This document shows positions 26,427 through 35,628 of a DNA stretch of 64,000 nucleotides, one piece after another. The translations under genes and the position numbers were made by a program. Source of the stretch: an uncultured Pedobacter sp. (GTDB lineage: Bacteria > Bacteroidota > Bacteroidia > Sphingobacteriales > Sphingobacteriaceae); NCBI RefSeq assembly GCF_913776295.1, contig NZ_CAJYOJ010000022.1, forward strand, positions 16,393 to 80,392, given 5' to 3'. Below the pieces are notes generated by a model. The model was not told where the DNA came from and searched no databases. It saw nothing but the letters and a program-made list of their open reading frames with translations. Numbering within the stretch: position 1 is the first letter of the stretch; each line of letters opens with the position of its first letter.

Positions 26427-28898
26427 ATGAGTAAACAAGATATATTTGATTTCCAAACAGCAATGCCAATCATAAATGAAGATACCGAGTTTTTTCCCTT
26501 AATGTCTCAACAGGATGAAGAGGAAATGAACAATGAGGAAACGCCGGAAACCCTGGCCATATTGCCTTTGCGAAATACCGTTTTATTTCCAGGAGTCGTT
26601 ATTCCGATTACCGTGGGAAGAGACAAATCGATTAAGTTGATTAAGGAAGCTTACAAAGGAAACAAGATCATTGGCGTGGTTTCTCAAAAAGACGTTTCTA
26701 TTGAAGATCCTACTTTTGAGCAGCTTAACACTGTGGGTACTGTGGCCAATATTATTAAACTGTTGCAGATGCCGGATGGAAACACGACAGTCATTATTCA
26801 GGGTAAACAACGTTTCAGTTTGATTGAAGAAGTACAGAACGAACCTTATATCAAAGCAGTTGTTAAAAAATTTGTAGAGCAAAAACATAAGGCAGATAAA
26901 GAATTTAAAGCCCTGATTGCTTCTATTCGAGAGATGTCTGCGCAGATTATCCAGCTTTCACCAAATATCCCGAGCGAAGCCAGTATTGCACTGAAGAACA
27001 TTGAAAGCAATTCATTTTTGATCAATTTCATTTCATCAAATATGAATGCCGAAATGGCTGATAAGCAAAAAATCCTTGAAATGGATAAATTGCAGGAAAG
27101 AGCGCAAAAGGTAATGGAACTCTTGATGGTAGAACTGCAGATGCTTGAACTGAGAAATCAGATCCAATCAAAAGTACGTACCGATTTAGATAAACAGCAA
27201 CGCGATTATTTTTTAAATCAACAGCTAAAAACCATCCAGGAAGAACTTGGCGGTAATGCTGCCGATTTAGAATTCGACGCATTACAGGAAAGGGCTAAAA
27301 AGAAAAAATGGACGCAGGCCGTTGCCGATCATTTTGATAAAGAAATCGATAAACTAGGTAGAATGAATCCTGCCGCACCTGATTATTCGGTACAGTTAAA
27401 CTACCTGGAATTACTTTTGGATTTACCCTGGAACGAGTTTACAAAGGATAATTTCGACCTAAAAAGAGCACAGCGCATTTTAGATAAAGACCATTTTGGT
27501 TTAGAAAAAGTAAAGCAGCGTATTATCGAATACCTGGCTGTACTAAAACTAAAACGCAATATGAAAGCGCCTATTTTGTGTTTGGTTGGCCCTCCGGGGG
27601 TGGGTAAAACATCTTTGGGAAAATCGATTGCAAAAGCATTAGGCCGTAAATATGTGCGCATGGCTTTAGGCGGCATCCGCGATGAAGCAGAAATCCGCGG
27701 CCACCGCAAAACCTATATTGGTGCGATGCCGGGCCGTATCATTTCATCTATTAAAAAGGCCGGAGCAGATAATCCTGTTTTCGTGCTGGATGAGATTGAT
27801 AAAGTAGGTACGGATCACCGGGGCGATCCATCATCAGCCTTGCTGGAGGTTTTAGACCCCGAACAAAACAATGCTTTTTACGATCACTATGTAGAAGTGG
27901 ATTATGATTTGTCGAACATCCTCTTTATTGCTACAGCAAACTCTTTGAGCACCATACAGCCTGCTTTGTTAGATCGTATGGAGATTATTGAGGTGAATGG
28001 ATATACCATTGAAGAAAAAATAGAGATTGCCAAAAAATACCTGTTGCCAAAACAGAAAGAAAATCATGGCTTGCAGACCAAAGATATTTCCATTAAACCT
28101 GCCCTGATTGAAAAAGTAATTGAAGATTATACCCGGGAATCGGGTGTACGTGGTTTAGAGAAAAAAATAGGCTCTTTAGTACGTGGCGTAGCTACAAAAA
28201 TTGCTATGGAAGAAACCTACAACGTAAATCTGGACAATGATGATGTGGAGCGTATTTTAGGTGCTCCTATTTACGACAAGGATTTGTACGAAGGCAATGA
28301 AGTAGCCGGAGTTGTAACGGGTTTAGCCTGGACAAGTGTTGGTGGAGATATTTTATTCATCGAATCGAGTTTAAGTCCTGGAAAAGGAAAATTATCCTTA
28401 ACAGGTAACCTGGGCGATGTAATGAAAGAATCAGCGGTGATTGCACTGGCTTACTTACGCGCACATGCTGCAGAATTTGGCATCGATTATACTTTGTTCG
28501 ATAATTGGGATGTACACGTACACGTTCCGGCAGGTGCTACGCCTAAAGATGGTCCATCGGCCGGAATAACGATGTTAACGGCGTTAACTTCAGCCTTTAC
28601 CCAACGTAAGGTAAAACAGCATTTAGCCATGACCGGCGAGATTACTTTGCGCGGAAAAGTGCTTCCGGTAGGTGGCATTAAAGAAAAAATACTGGCCGCC
28701 AAAAGGGCTAACATTAAAGAAATTATCCTTTGCAGAAGCAATCGTAAAGATATTTTAGAGATTAAAGAAAGTTATATTAAAGATTTAACTTTCCATTATG
28801 TAACTGAAATGAGCGAAGTGATTGAATTGGCATTGACTAAAAACAAAGTAAAAAAACCTTTAGATTTAAGTATTAAAATTGCACCAATTGTAAACTAA
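26427..28898 (+). CDS. lon: ATP-dependent Lon protease
   Basis: 823 residues from the ATG at 26427 (an in-frame TTG at 26403 is less likely). Order: LonB-type N domain (about 50-245, [17 protein letters not shown]), coiled linker, AAA+ module with Walker [13 protein letters not shown] and Walker [10 protein letters not shown], and a protease domain with the Ser-Lys dyad S711 in DGPSAGITM and K754 in [13 protein letters not shown]. It degrades damaged and regulatory proteins in the cytoplasm. The N-terminal extension of about 40 acidic residues is common in Bacteroidota. A terminator follows and abuts the next gene. Confidence 0.96.
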   Translation: MSKQDIFDFQTAMPIINEDTEFFPLMSQQDEEEMNNEETPETLAILPLRNTVLFPGVVIPITVGRDKSIKLIKEAYKGNKIIGVVSQKDVSIEDPTFEQLNTVGTVANIIKLLQMPDGNTTVIIQGKQRFSLIEEVQNEPYIKAVVKKFVEQKHKADKEFKALIASIREMSAQIIQLSPNIPSEASIALKNIESNSFLINFISSNMNAEMADKQKILEMDKLQERAQKVMELLMVELQMLELRNQIQSKVRTDLDKQQRDYFLNQQLKTIQEELGGNAADLEFDALQERAKKKKWTQAVADHFDKEIDKLGRMNPAAPDYSVQLNYLELLLDLPWNEFTKDNFDLKRAQRILDKDHFGLEKVKQRIIEYLAVLKLKRNMKAPILCLVGPPGVGKTSLGKSIAKALGRKYVRMALGGIRDEAEIRGHRKTYIGAMPGRIISSIKKAGADNPVFVLDEIDKVGTDHRGDPSSALLEVLDPEQNNAFYDHYVEVDYDLSNILFIATANSLSTIQPALLDRMEIIEVNGYTIEEKIEIAKKYLLPKQKENHGLQTKDISIKPALIEKVIEDYTRESGVRGLEKKIGSLVRGVATKIAMEETYNVNLDNDDVERILGAPIYDKDLYEGNEVAGVVTGLAWTSVGGDILFIESSLSPGKGKLSLTGNLGDVMKESAVIALAYLRAHAAEFGIDYTLFDNWDVHVHVPAGATPKDGPSAGITMLTALTSAFTQRKVKQHLAMTGEITLRGKVLPVGGIKEKILAAKRANIKEIILCRSNRKDILEIKESYIKDLTFHYVTEMSEVIELALTKNKVKKPLDLSIKIAPIVN

Positions 28899-28954
28899 TT
28901 TATAATCTTTTAACAGAGAACAATCAAAAATTCATTTACAATAAATACTTTTAT

Positions 28955-28981
28955 AGTCCCGGTAATGATCGGGACTTTTTT
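28955..28981 (+). terminator. Terminator after lon, touching the next start codon
   Basis: GTCCCGGT pairs with ATCGGGAC (with one offset) and is followed by a T6 run that ends at the ATG of the LpxR-like gene at 28982. A partial -7 box TACTTTTA at 28946-28953 would start transcription inside the stem. Confidence 0.75.
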
Positions 28982-29932
28982 ATGAAATCACTTTTATTCG
29001 CACTGGTTTTTTCTTTGGCCGTATCTACTGGTTTTGCCCAGTCTTTTAAAAACGAATTCGGTTTTAAAACCGAAAATGATGCTTACCTGGCTACTTTAAA
29101 TGATCGTTATTATACCAACGGCTTATTTATTTATTTCAGAAGAGCACTTAACACCGAAAAGTTATCAGATAAGATCGAAAAGAAAACCTACGAAATTTCT
29201 GCCGGACAAAAAATGTATACCCCATATTGGGGCCAGGTACCGAAAAAAGAAGATCAGGACAGACCTTTTGCAGGTTACCTTTACCTGGGTGGTGCATACT
29301 CGGTTTTTTATAAAGATGAAAGTGTTTTAAAAACGAGTGTAGAATTAGGTACAGTTGGGCCTAACTCACTTGCCCAGGATGCGCAACGTTTTCTTCATAA
29401 AACAGTTGGCTTTTATACACCAGCAGGTTGGGATTATCAGATCAAAAATGAGCTGGCCGTCAATCTGGCTGCCAACTACAGCAAATTAATTTTTAGACCT
29501 GAAGATCCAATCGTGGATATCAGTGCGCAGGGTTATGCCAATTTAGGTACCACTTTTTCAGGTTTGGGTACGTCACTGCTTTTTAGAGCCGGTAAAATCA
29601 ATCAATTGTTCAATAGTGCTTACCATCATGCAGTAATCGGAAATTCGAAAACAAAAAGCTTAAATAATTCCGAATTTTTCTTTTATGTAAAACCGCAGCT
29701 CAATTTTGTTGCTTACGATGCCACGATACAGGGCAGTCTTTTCAACAATGATAGCCCTGTTACGTTTGGTGTAAAACCGATCGTTTTTGAACAACAGTTT
29801 GGGGTGAATTACAGCTCAAAAAGGTTTACAGCTGATTTTAATGTAATATTTAAAACAAAAGAAGTTAAAAGTGTGGCCAAAGCACAAAATTATGGTGGCT
29901 TGAGTTTGTATTATAGATTTGGAAAGATTTAG
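28982..29932 (+). CDS. LpxR-like lipid A deacylase (DUF2219)
   Basis: 316 residues. A signal peptide ends at GFAQ (about residue 20), then an outer-membrane barrel. The family marks are FKTENDAYLATLNDRYYTNGL, with the Asn-Asp and Thr of the LpxR active site, QDRPFAGYLYLGG, and GPNSLAQDAQRFLHKTVGFYTPAGWDYQIKNEL with the conserved His. LpxR removes the 3'-acyloxyacyl chain of lipid A at the outer membrane. The substrate in this organism is not known. The start codon is directly against the lon terminator, so its expression depends on a promoter inside the hairpin or on read-through. Confidence 0.82.
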   Translation: MKSLLFALVFSLAVSTGFAQSFKNEFGFKTENDAYLATLNDRYYTNGLFIYFRRALNTEKLSDKIEKKTYEISAGQKMYTPYWGQVPKKEDQDRPFAGYLYLGGAYSVFYKDESVLKTSVELGTVGPNSLAQDAQRFLHKTVGFYTPAGWDYQIKNELAVNLAANYSKLIFRPEDPIVDISAQGYANLGTTFSGLGTSLLFRAGKINQLFNSAYHHAVIGNSKTKSLNNSEFFFYVKPQLNFVAYDATIQGSLFNNDSPVTFGVKPIVFEQQFGVNYSSKRFTADFNVIFKTKEVKSVAKAQNYGGLSLYYRFGKI

Positions 29933-30048
29933 GTGAACTGTTTTATCGCTAGCTATTTACAGATATATCACCATACTTTAGCATCTCGGTATAAACCCTG
30001 AAATAAATCCGATGATTATCGGATCAGGATGACGATTCTTTTTTGTGA

Positions 30049-30070
30049 TGTCAGATATTGCTATCTGACA
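30049..30070. repeat. 22-base palindrome TGTCAGATA-N4-TATCTGACA, copy 1
   Basis: Perfect 9-base arms around TTGC in the gap between the LpxR-like gene and arfB. A second copy, with loop TTCC, lies at 54929-54950. Confidence 0.75.
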
Positions 30071-30116
30071 TTGTAGATCCTTCAAATGTCGAGCGATGAA
30101 AAATCTTTTTTAACAA

Positions 30117-30524
30117 TTAAACACCTATAATTCTCCGGTTTTTCTTCTTCTCAGCTGTTAAGGCCTTATTTTTTAATCTCTTTTCGATAACGCCTTTAGG
30201 AATTTTGGTCGGTTTTCTTTTTTTCTGAACCCTCAATGCTTTTTTGAGCAGATCAATCAATTTAACAATGGTCTTTTCCTTATTGAGCAGCTGGCTCCTA
30301 TCCTCCTGCGAAACGATATGCAGCAAACCTTCGTTATCCAGGCTGCCTTGCAATTTTACTCTTAGCAGCGCTTTGTCCTCATCAGTAAAATACACAAAGT
30401 TTTCTATATCAAAAACCAGTTCTACCTTACTCGAAACCTTATTTACATGCTGGCCGCCTTTCCCCCCACTACGTGACGTTTTAAAAATGGCTGATCGTAA
30501 AATTTCTTCTCTGCTAGGTAACAT
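30117..30524 (-). CDS. arfB: Ribosome-rescue peptidyl-tRNA hydrolase ArfB
   Basis: 135 residues, the family's short length. TSRSGGKGGQHVNKVSSKVEL carries the catalytic GGQ (23-25) shared with release factors, and the C-terminal tail is strongly basic (KKALRVQKKRKPTKIP and later KKKNRR), as needed to enter the mRNA channel of stalled ribosomes. It hydrolyses peptidyl-tRNA on ribosomes stalled at mRNA ends. It lacks the codon-recognition domain of RF1/RF2. Divergent from cmk. Confidence 0.9.
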   Translation of the reverse strand: MLPSREEILRSAIFKTSRSGGKGGQHVNKVSSKVELVFDIENFVYFTDEDKALLRVKLQGSLDNEGLLHIVSQEDRSQLLNKEKTIVKLIDLLKKALRVQKKRKPTKIPKGVIEKRLKNKALTAEKKKNRRIIGV

Positions 30525-30583
30525 AAGGCAAAAATATAAAGAATATCGATCTAAAAAAAGTTAGCAAACCCATCGGCTTTTTT

Positions 30584-30591
30584 TACCTTTG
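30584..30591 (+). promoter_or_regulatory. -7 box of cmk
   Basis: TACCTTTG ends only 7 bases before the ATG at 30599, so the cmk mRNA may be leaderless or nearly so. Confidence 0.5.
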
Positions 30592-30598
30592 TAGCAGA

Positions 30599-31279
30599 AT
30601 GAAGAAAAACTTGGTTATAGCTATTGATGGCTATTCATCTTGCGGAAAAAGTACATTAGCGAAAGCATTGGCTAAAAAATTAGGTTTCATTTATGTAGAT
30701 AGCGGGGCCATGTATCGTGCCGTTACCCTATATTTTTTGCGCAACAGCATAGATGTAAGTAATGATACCCAGGTTGAAGATGCTTTGCAGCACATTGAAC
30801 TGAATTTCCATTCGCGCGATTATGAATCGCATATTACCCTTAACGGTGAAGAAGTTTCAGATGAAATCCGCTTAATGCCGGTTTCTGAAAATGTAAGCGA
30901 GGTTTCTGCGCATAAAATTGTTCGCCATGAAATGGTGAAACAACAACAACGCATGGGAAAATCGAAGAACATCGTCATGGATGGCCGGGATATCGGCACC
31001 ACCGTTTTTCCATATGCACCTGTAAAATTCTTCATGACAGCCGACCCCAAAATCAGGGCTGAACGCAGGTTTAAAGAACTGGAGAGCAAAGGCAATAACG
31101 AAACTACTTTAGAAGAAGTTTTTGAAAACCTCGCCCACCGCGATTATGCAGATACTACCCGAAAAGAAAGTCCGTTGGTTAGGGCCGATGACGCCATTAT
31201 TTTAGACAATACCGATCTGACACCGCAAGAACAATTGGATTTTGCGATGGAGAAAGTAAATCCTTTTTTAGTTCATTAG
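30599..31279 (+). CDS. cmk: Cytidylate kinase
   Basis: 226 residues. P-loop GYSSCGKSTLAKALA, then VDSGAMYRAVTLYFL, MDGRDIGTTVFPYAPVKFFMTA and RADDAIILDNTDL, all standard cytidylate kinase motifs. It phosphorylates CMP/dCMP with ATP. Cytoplasmic. Single gene, with a promoter box immediately before the start and repeat-derived sequence after the stop. Confidence 0.96.
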   Translation: MKKNLVIAIDGYSSCGKSTLAKALAKKLGFIYVDSGAMYRAVTLYFLRNSIDVSNDTQVEDALQHIELNFHSRDYESHITLNGEEVSDEIRLMPVSENVSEVSAHKIVRHEMVKQQQRMGKSKNIVMDGRDIGTTVFPYAPVKFFMTADPKIRAERRFKELESKGNNETTLEEVFENLAHRDYADTTRKESPLVRADDAIILDNTDLTPQEQLDFAMEKVNPFLVH

Positions 31280-31345
31280 TCAGTAGTTCACTGGTCAGTA
31301 GTTCATTAGTTCATTAGTTCATTGGTCATAGGTTCATAGACGATT
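31280..31345. repeat. AGTTCATTAGTC simple repeat
   Basis: Imperfect tandem copies of GTTCATTAGTTCATT and GTCAGTAGTTCA follow cmk. Similar words occur at about 19825 and 42425. Probably non-coding junk or slippage-derived. Confidence 0.55.
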
Positions 31346-31373
31346 AACATTGACAAATTCTGAAAGAATCATC

Positions 31374-31435
31374 GGCATCTCGACTAGCGAAGCGTAATGC
31401 CTGCCCGTACAGGCGGGGAGAGATCTATCGGGATA
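31374..31435. repeat. Dispersed CATCTCGAC intergenic element, copy 2
   Basis: CATCTCGACTAGCGAAGCG, TGCCTGCCCGTACAGGCGGG and GAGATCTATC resemble the elements at 17719 and 58221. The central CTGCCCGTACAGG is itself an imperfect hairpin. Confidence 0.6.
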
Positions 31436-31545
31436 AATTTTATTTCGCAGATATTCGGATTACTTAAATCCCTGCCCAAAGCTATCCATCAAACTTTAAC
31501 TTCAGAAAAAAATTTATATTTTTAGCACCAAAACCAACTGTTGCT

Positions 31546-32376
31546 ATGAAATTAAAATCAGTTTACCTTACTGCATTATTTCTATCCTTCTTTATTTTAA
31601 ATGCAAATGCCCAAAAAGGCTGGATCAATCTCTTTAATGGAAAAGATTTAAAAGACTGGAACATTAAAATTTCCAAACACGAATACAAAGAGAATTATGC
31701 CAATACTTTCCGCGTAGAAAATGGTATAATGAAAGTAAGTTATGATGGCTACAATGAATTTGACCAGCAATACGGGCACATTTTCTATAAAAAACCTTTT
31801 TCAGCCTATCTTTTAAAAGTAACCTATCGTTTTGTGGGCGAGCAGGCTAAAGGTGGCGAAGGTTGGGCAACCCGCAACAGCGGCGCCATGCTGCACTGCC
31901 AGGATCCGGCAACGATGTTAAAAGACCAGGATTTCCCAATCTCTATCGAAGGGCAGATTTTAGGCGGAGATGGCGAACATGAACGCCATACTAGTAATGT
32001 ATGCACACCCGGAACGCTGATTAACTATAATGGTAAATTATTTACCCCACACTGCTTGGATTCTAAATCTAAAACCTATGCTGGCGACCAATGGGTAACT
32101 GCAGAATTTTTAGTCTTAGGTGATTCCGTGATTAAACACATTATAGCAGGCGAAGTTGTTTTAGAATATACCAAACCTCAAATTGGCGGCGGCAATGTTT
32201 CGAATTTTGACCCCAAAGTTAAAATTGATGGTAAACCGCTCACTTCAGGTTATATCTCCCTTCAAAGTGAGAGTCATCCAATTGAATTTAAAACGGTACA
32301 GCTGTACGATTTGGCACCATACATGAAAGACAAAGCGAAATTGGATAAGGTATTGGCTAAAATATTAAAGGAGTAA
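31546..32376 (+). CDS. DUF1080 (3-keto-disaccharide hydrolase-type) secreted protein
   Basis: 276 residues. A signal peptide ends at NANAQ (about 19-23), followed by GWINLFNGKDLKDWNIKI, the usual opening of DUF1080 proteins. RNSGAMLHCQDP and SIEGQILGGDGEHERHTSNVCTPGT form the putative sugar-binding cleft of a concanavalin-like beta sandwich, and the end GYISLQSESHPIEFKTVQLYDL is typical. The family includes 3-keto-glycoside hydrolases; the actual substrate is unknown. Periplasmic or surface location is inferred. Confidence 0.82.
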   Translation: MKLKSVYLTALFLSFFILNANAQKGWINLFNGKDLKDWNIKISKHEYKENYANTFRVENGIMKVSYDGYNEFDQQYGHIFYKKPFSAYLLKVTYRFVGEQAKGGEGWATRNSGAMLHCQDPATMLKDQDFPISIEGQILGGDGEHERHTSNVCTPGTLINYNGKLFTPHCLDSKSKTYAGDQWVTAEFLVLGDSVIKHIIAGEVVLEYTKPQIGGGNVSNFDPKVKIDGKPLTSGYISLQSESHPIEFKTVQLYDLAPYMKDKAKLDKVLAKILKE

Positions 32377-32424
32377 ACCATAATGGCAACCGTTTGTTAA
32401 ATGATGAAGCTATAAAAGTTTACG

Positions 32425-33918
32425 ATGCTCACAAAACATTTAATCAAACCGCTTACCCTCTTCATTTTCCTTTTTTTAGGTAATTTTGTTATTGCACAAA
32501 CGGCCTATCAAGTAAAAGATATTCCCGATCCAAAAAAAAATGGGGGTGGCTATGTTAGCGATCCCGATAACATTTTAGGTGCGGGAGCAGTTGGCCAACT
32601 GAACAATACCATTGCCGACTTTGAGCTTAAAACCCATGTTCAGGTGGCGGTAGTGGTGGTTAACGATTTTGCCCATGAGCAGGAAGATTTCGACTTTGCA
32701 TACGAACTGTTCAATACCTGGGGAGTAGGCTCAAAAACCAGCAATAATGGCTTGTTATTATTTATTTCGAAGACGCGGCGAAATTACAGGTTTATTACCG
32801 GTACTGGTGCAGAAGGTGTTTTGCCTGACGTAAAACTTAAACATATTGCCGAGCAGCAACTGTTGCCCGCTTTTAGAAAAAATGATTTTGCCACAGGCAT
32901 TACAAACACTATCAATGCCATTGGAGAGATTATTTTAAATCCCGAAAACAAATCGGAGCTGAACCAATTGTTCACGCAGAAAAAAAGAGATAGTGATTTT
33001 GAAAATTTCCTGCTACCTACCGGGATCATTATACTGCTTTTTTGGGGGGCATTTAAAATGGTAGACCGGCAGGCTAAAAACGCATTAAAAGACAAACCTC
33101 AATCAGAGGGCTTCCAATATGAAAAGGTAGGAAAAGGCTGTGCGGTGGCTATGATGGTCACGTTTGTAGTTGTTTTTATATTTATCTTTTTTGGAGGCTT
33201 TGGATTAGTTGAAAAAATAAGACCACAAAATATCCCTGTTATTTTGTATGTTATTTTGGCAATTGGACTTTTCGGCAGATACCTTTTCCACATTTCGGCA
33301 TTACGAAGCGTCCATAATGACGATCAAAACTTTTTTAATTCGGTAGGTAGTTTTCATAAAAAGAACTTTTGGCTGATTGTCTTCTCACCCCTCATTTTAA
33401 TCAGTATCCTAATGTATTTATTTAAAAGGGCTAAGAATATGAGTCGTTTTAAAGCTGTACTGGATAGTAAGGGACGGGAAATGGTGCGTTTGGACAGGGA
33501 TATCAATATTGAGGGTGAACCATTTTTAACGAAGGGCCAGCGTAGAGAGGAGATAGTAAAAACATACGATTATGATATCTGGGAAAGCGTTGATCATAAA
33601 GAACACATCGTTAAAGCTTGGCCTGCCGAGGCTTACAACAGCTATACTGAATGTCCTGACTGTTATTTCCGCACCTACCAGGTCAACAAAAAGGTAATTA
33701 CTAAAAAAGCTACCTATAATCATGAGGGGCAGGCAAAAATAATAAACGAATGTAGCTTTTGTAAAAAAACAGAATTTGTAAAATGGATGACCCTGGCCAT
33801 GTTGGTTAAATCGAGTTCTTCCTCCGGTTCTTCTTCATCTGGCAGTTCATCATCTTCATCATCAAGCAGCTGGGGCGGTGGAAGTAGCAGCGGTGGTGGC
33901 ACTGGGGGAAGCTGGTAA
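32425..33918 (+). CDS. TPM-domain membrane protein with zinc-ribbon-like part and Ser/Gly tail
   Basis: 497 residues. Signal peptide (1-24), a TPM domain (about 40-180, SDPDNILGAGAVGQLNNTIADF and GLLLFISKTRRNYRFITG), then four hydrophobic segments near 195-213, 237-260, 268-290 and 313-334. A cytoplasmic-looking part holds two CxxC pairs (C410/C413 and C443/C446) like a zinc ribbon. It ends in a low-complexity tail of Ser, Gly and Trp from about residue 463. The related YgcG group has a similar Ser/Gly tail. Function unknown; the TPM domain is linked to photosystem repair and phosphatase activity in plants. Starts 48 bases after the DUF1080 gene. Confidence 0.78.
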   Translation: MLTKHLIKPLTLFIFLFLGNFVIAQTAYQVKDIPDPKKNGGGYVSDPDNILGAGAVGQLNNTIADFELKTHVQVAVVVVNDFAHEQEDFDFAYELFNTWGVGSKTSNNGLLLFISKTRRNYRFITGTGAEGVLPDVKLKHIAEQQLLPAFRKNDFATGITNTINAIGEIILNPENKSELNQLFTQKKRDSDFENFLLPTGIIILLFWGAFKMVDRQAKNALKDKPQSEGFQYEKVGKGCAVAMMVTFVVVFIFIFFGGFGLVEKIRPQNIPVILYVILAIGLFGRYLFHISALRSVHNDDQNFFNSVGSFHKKNFWLIVFSPLILISILMYLFKRAKNMSRFKAVLDSKGREMVRLDRDINIEGEPFLTKGQRREEIVKTYDYDIWESVDHKEHIVKAWPAEAYNSYTECPDCYFRTYQVNKKVITKKATYNHEGQAKIINECSFCKKTEFVKWMTLAMLVKSSSSSGSSSSGSSSSSSSSSWGGGSSSGGGTGGSW

Positions 33919-34103
33919 TTAGCTTACCTTTTTATAAGTGAACATCCGCCTGTACAAAAGATGTATTTGAAGAAAGATAATCCCTTTTTTCAAACTTATC
34001 CTTACCTATTGAAAGTATTTTCTAATTTTGAAACACTTAGCACGGTGTTTGCTTATAGCGTGTTTGCGATTACTGATTAAACTGTTCGCAGAAACTTATA
34101 TTT

Positions 34104-35087
34104 ATGACTAGAATTTTCTTCCTCCTCATTGCGCTTTCTATTTTTGCTAACCGATTAAACGCACAAGATCAGTATCGTGTTAAGGCCGATCAATTGCGTG
34201 TTAGAGAAAGCAGCAATCCAAATAGTAAGATTGTTGGAAATATAGCTCAAAATGAGAAGATTACGGTTTTAGATGCCAGCGACACCAGGTTTTACAAAGT
34301 AAAGTTTAAAAACCGCGAAGGCTGGGTAAGCAAAGATTTCGTTGAAAAAATTGCTCCGGCAGCCAGCCCTACAAGTCCACAGACAACTAATACACAGCCT
34401 GATGCTGCTGCTTCCCAAACGGCAGCAAACACTGACATGTATCGGGTAACTGCCGACGATTTAAGGGTTAGGCAACAAGCTGATCCGAAAAGTAAAATTG
34501 TGGGATATCTACCTAAAAATGAAAATGTTGCCGTTATCGATTCTTCTAATACCAGCTTTTATAAAATAAAAGTAACCAATGGCGAAGGATGGGTAAGCAA
34601 AGAATTTTTGGTCAGGATTTCGCCTGTAAAAGCGAAAGTCGAAAAAAAGAACGTCACAGCATCCGTACCCCAGGAAAAACAAGATTACACAAACATCATC
34701 TTTTTTGCCGTAGTAGCGCTGATACTGATTACCATATTATACTTTTCGATTAAATATGCCAGCGGCAATAAGTTTTTGATCGGGTTTTCGGTAATTGTGA
34801 TTCTGGTCATCGGGTATTTCTGTTATATCACCTTTATACAGGCAAAAGTGGTAACAGGTACCTTTGCCAGCAATGAAGATATACAGTACAAATCATTTAA
34901 TTTCAAATCAAAAGATTCTGTGACCGTTACCGATGCCTATACCGACTCTGTTTTCACCTCTAAATACGTGATTGATGGCGATATGATTAAATTGTACGAC
35001 CAGCAAAACACCATTATGCTTTTAATAAGGGATGAAAAAACATTAATTGGAGAAGGTTTTACCAGGGGGACTTTTACGAAGAGATAA
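34104..35087 (+). CDS. Membrane protein with two bacterial SH3 domains
   Basis: 327 residues. Signal peptide ending near LNAQ (about 21), then two SH3b domains (about 24-88 and 112-176). Both have YRV, DDL/DQLRVR, SKIVG, FYKVK/FYKIK, and GEGWVSKEF or REGWVSKDF. They are separated by a Pro/Thr/Ala-rich linker, so this is an internal duplication. Two membrane segments follow (about 197-216 and 222-243), then a beta-rich C-terminus with TGTFASNEDIQYKSF. SH3b domains usually bind peptidoglycan, so an envelope role is likely. Partners are unknown. Confidence 0.78.
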   Translation: MTRIFFLLIALSIFANRLNAQDQYRVKADQLRVRESSNPNSKIVGNIAQNEKITVLDASDTRFYKVKFKNREGWVSKDFVEKIAPAASPTSPQTTNTQPDAAASQTAANTDMYRVTADDLRVRQQADPKSKIVGYLPKNENVAVIDSSNTSFYKIKVTNGEGWVSKEFLVRISPVKAKVEKKNVTASVPQEKQDYTNIIFFAVVALILITILYFSIKYASGNKFLIGFSVIVILVIGYFCYITFIQAKVVTGTFASNEDIQYKSFNFKSKDSVTVTDAYTDSVFTSKYVIDGDMIKLYDQQNTIMLLIRDEKTLIGEGFTRGTFTKR

Positions 35088-35583
35088 ATCAGGGATCACC
35101 AAATGTTCCTCGGGAATGAAAAAATGTACATTTTTTTTCTACCGATAATTCACCTCGCCGGGACGATTATTCTTAACAAATCACCAGTTGCGGCCTAATT
35201 GGGCGATTTGCAATAGAAGACAAACCGGCAAACTTTACAAGCCGTCCCATCGGGATGCTTGCCAGGTAGCAAATAACCGATGTTATTTGTGTTTCGTTCC
35301 GTAGGAACGTTTGGTAGGTGTTTGTGCACACCCCCTTATTTATAAACCTGATAGAGCGGAATAGCCCGGAGTGCAGCGAGGACTATAAGCGATAGCGGGA
35401 CTGCTGATTCCGATGAAATGCGGAATGTTCATTTACTAATAAGGATGAAAAATCAATTCAAACCTTGTAATTCCCTAGTAGCAGATCCAGAAATAAATTC
35501 AGGATCACGGACCGATAAATTATAATCAGCTAAAAATCAGCAAGATTTATTAAAAAAATCTTTTCTATTAATTAAAATATTTT
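35088..35583. repeat. Repeat-derived gap before rpsA
   Basis: The 541-base space has no gene. It contains CGTTCCGTAGGAACG (palindrome, about 35306-35320) followed by TTTGGTAGGTGTTTGTGCACAC, and GAATAGCCCGGAGTGCAGCG with AGCGATAGCGGGACTGCTG near 35360-35410, which fold back on each other. Both words look like repeated Bacteroidota intergenic elements. The rpsA promoter lies at the right end. Confidence 0.5.
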
Positions 35584-35617
35584 TACCTTTGCATTCCCTA
35601 AATAGGGAAAAAAGGAG
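35584..35617 (+). promoter_or_regulatory. rpsA promoter box, small hairpin and strong ribosome-binding site
   Basis: TACCTTTG at 35584-35591 is the -7 box. CCCTA-AA-TAGGG at 35596-35607 forms a small hairpin, and AAGGAG at 35612-35617 is an unusually good Shine-Dalgarno sequence for this group, 11 bases before the ATG. Confidence 0.6.
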
Positions 35618-35628
35618 ACAATTAATTA

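Noticed and set aside
33720..33902. Pro/Glu-rich minus-strand ORF
   Set aside because: Antisense shadow of the Ser/Gly tail of the TPM protein.
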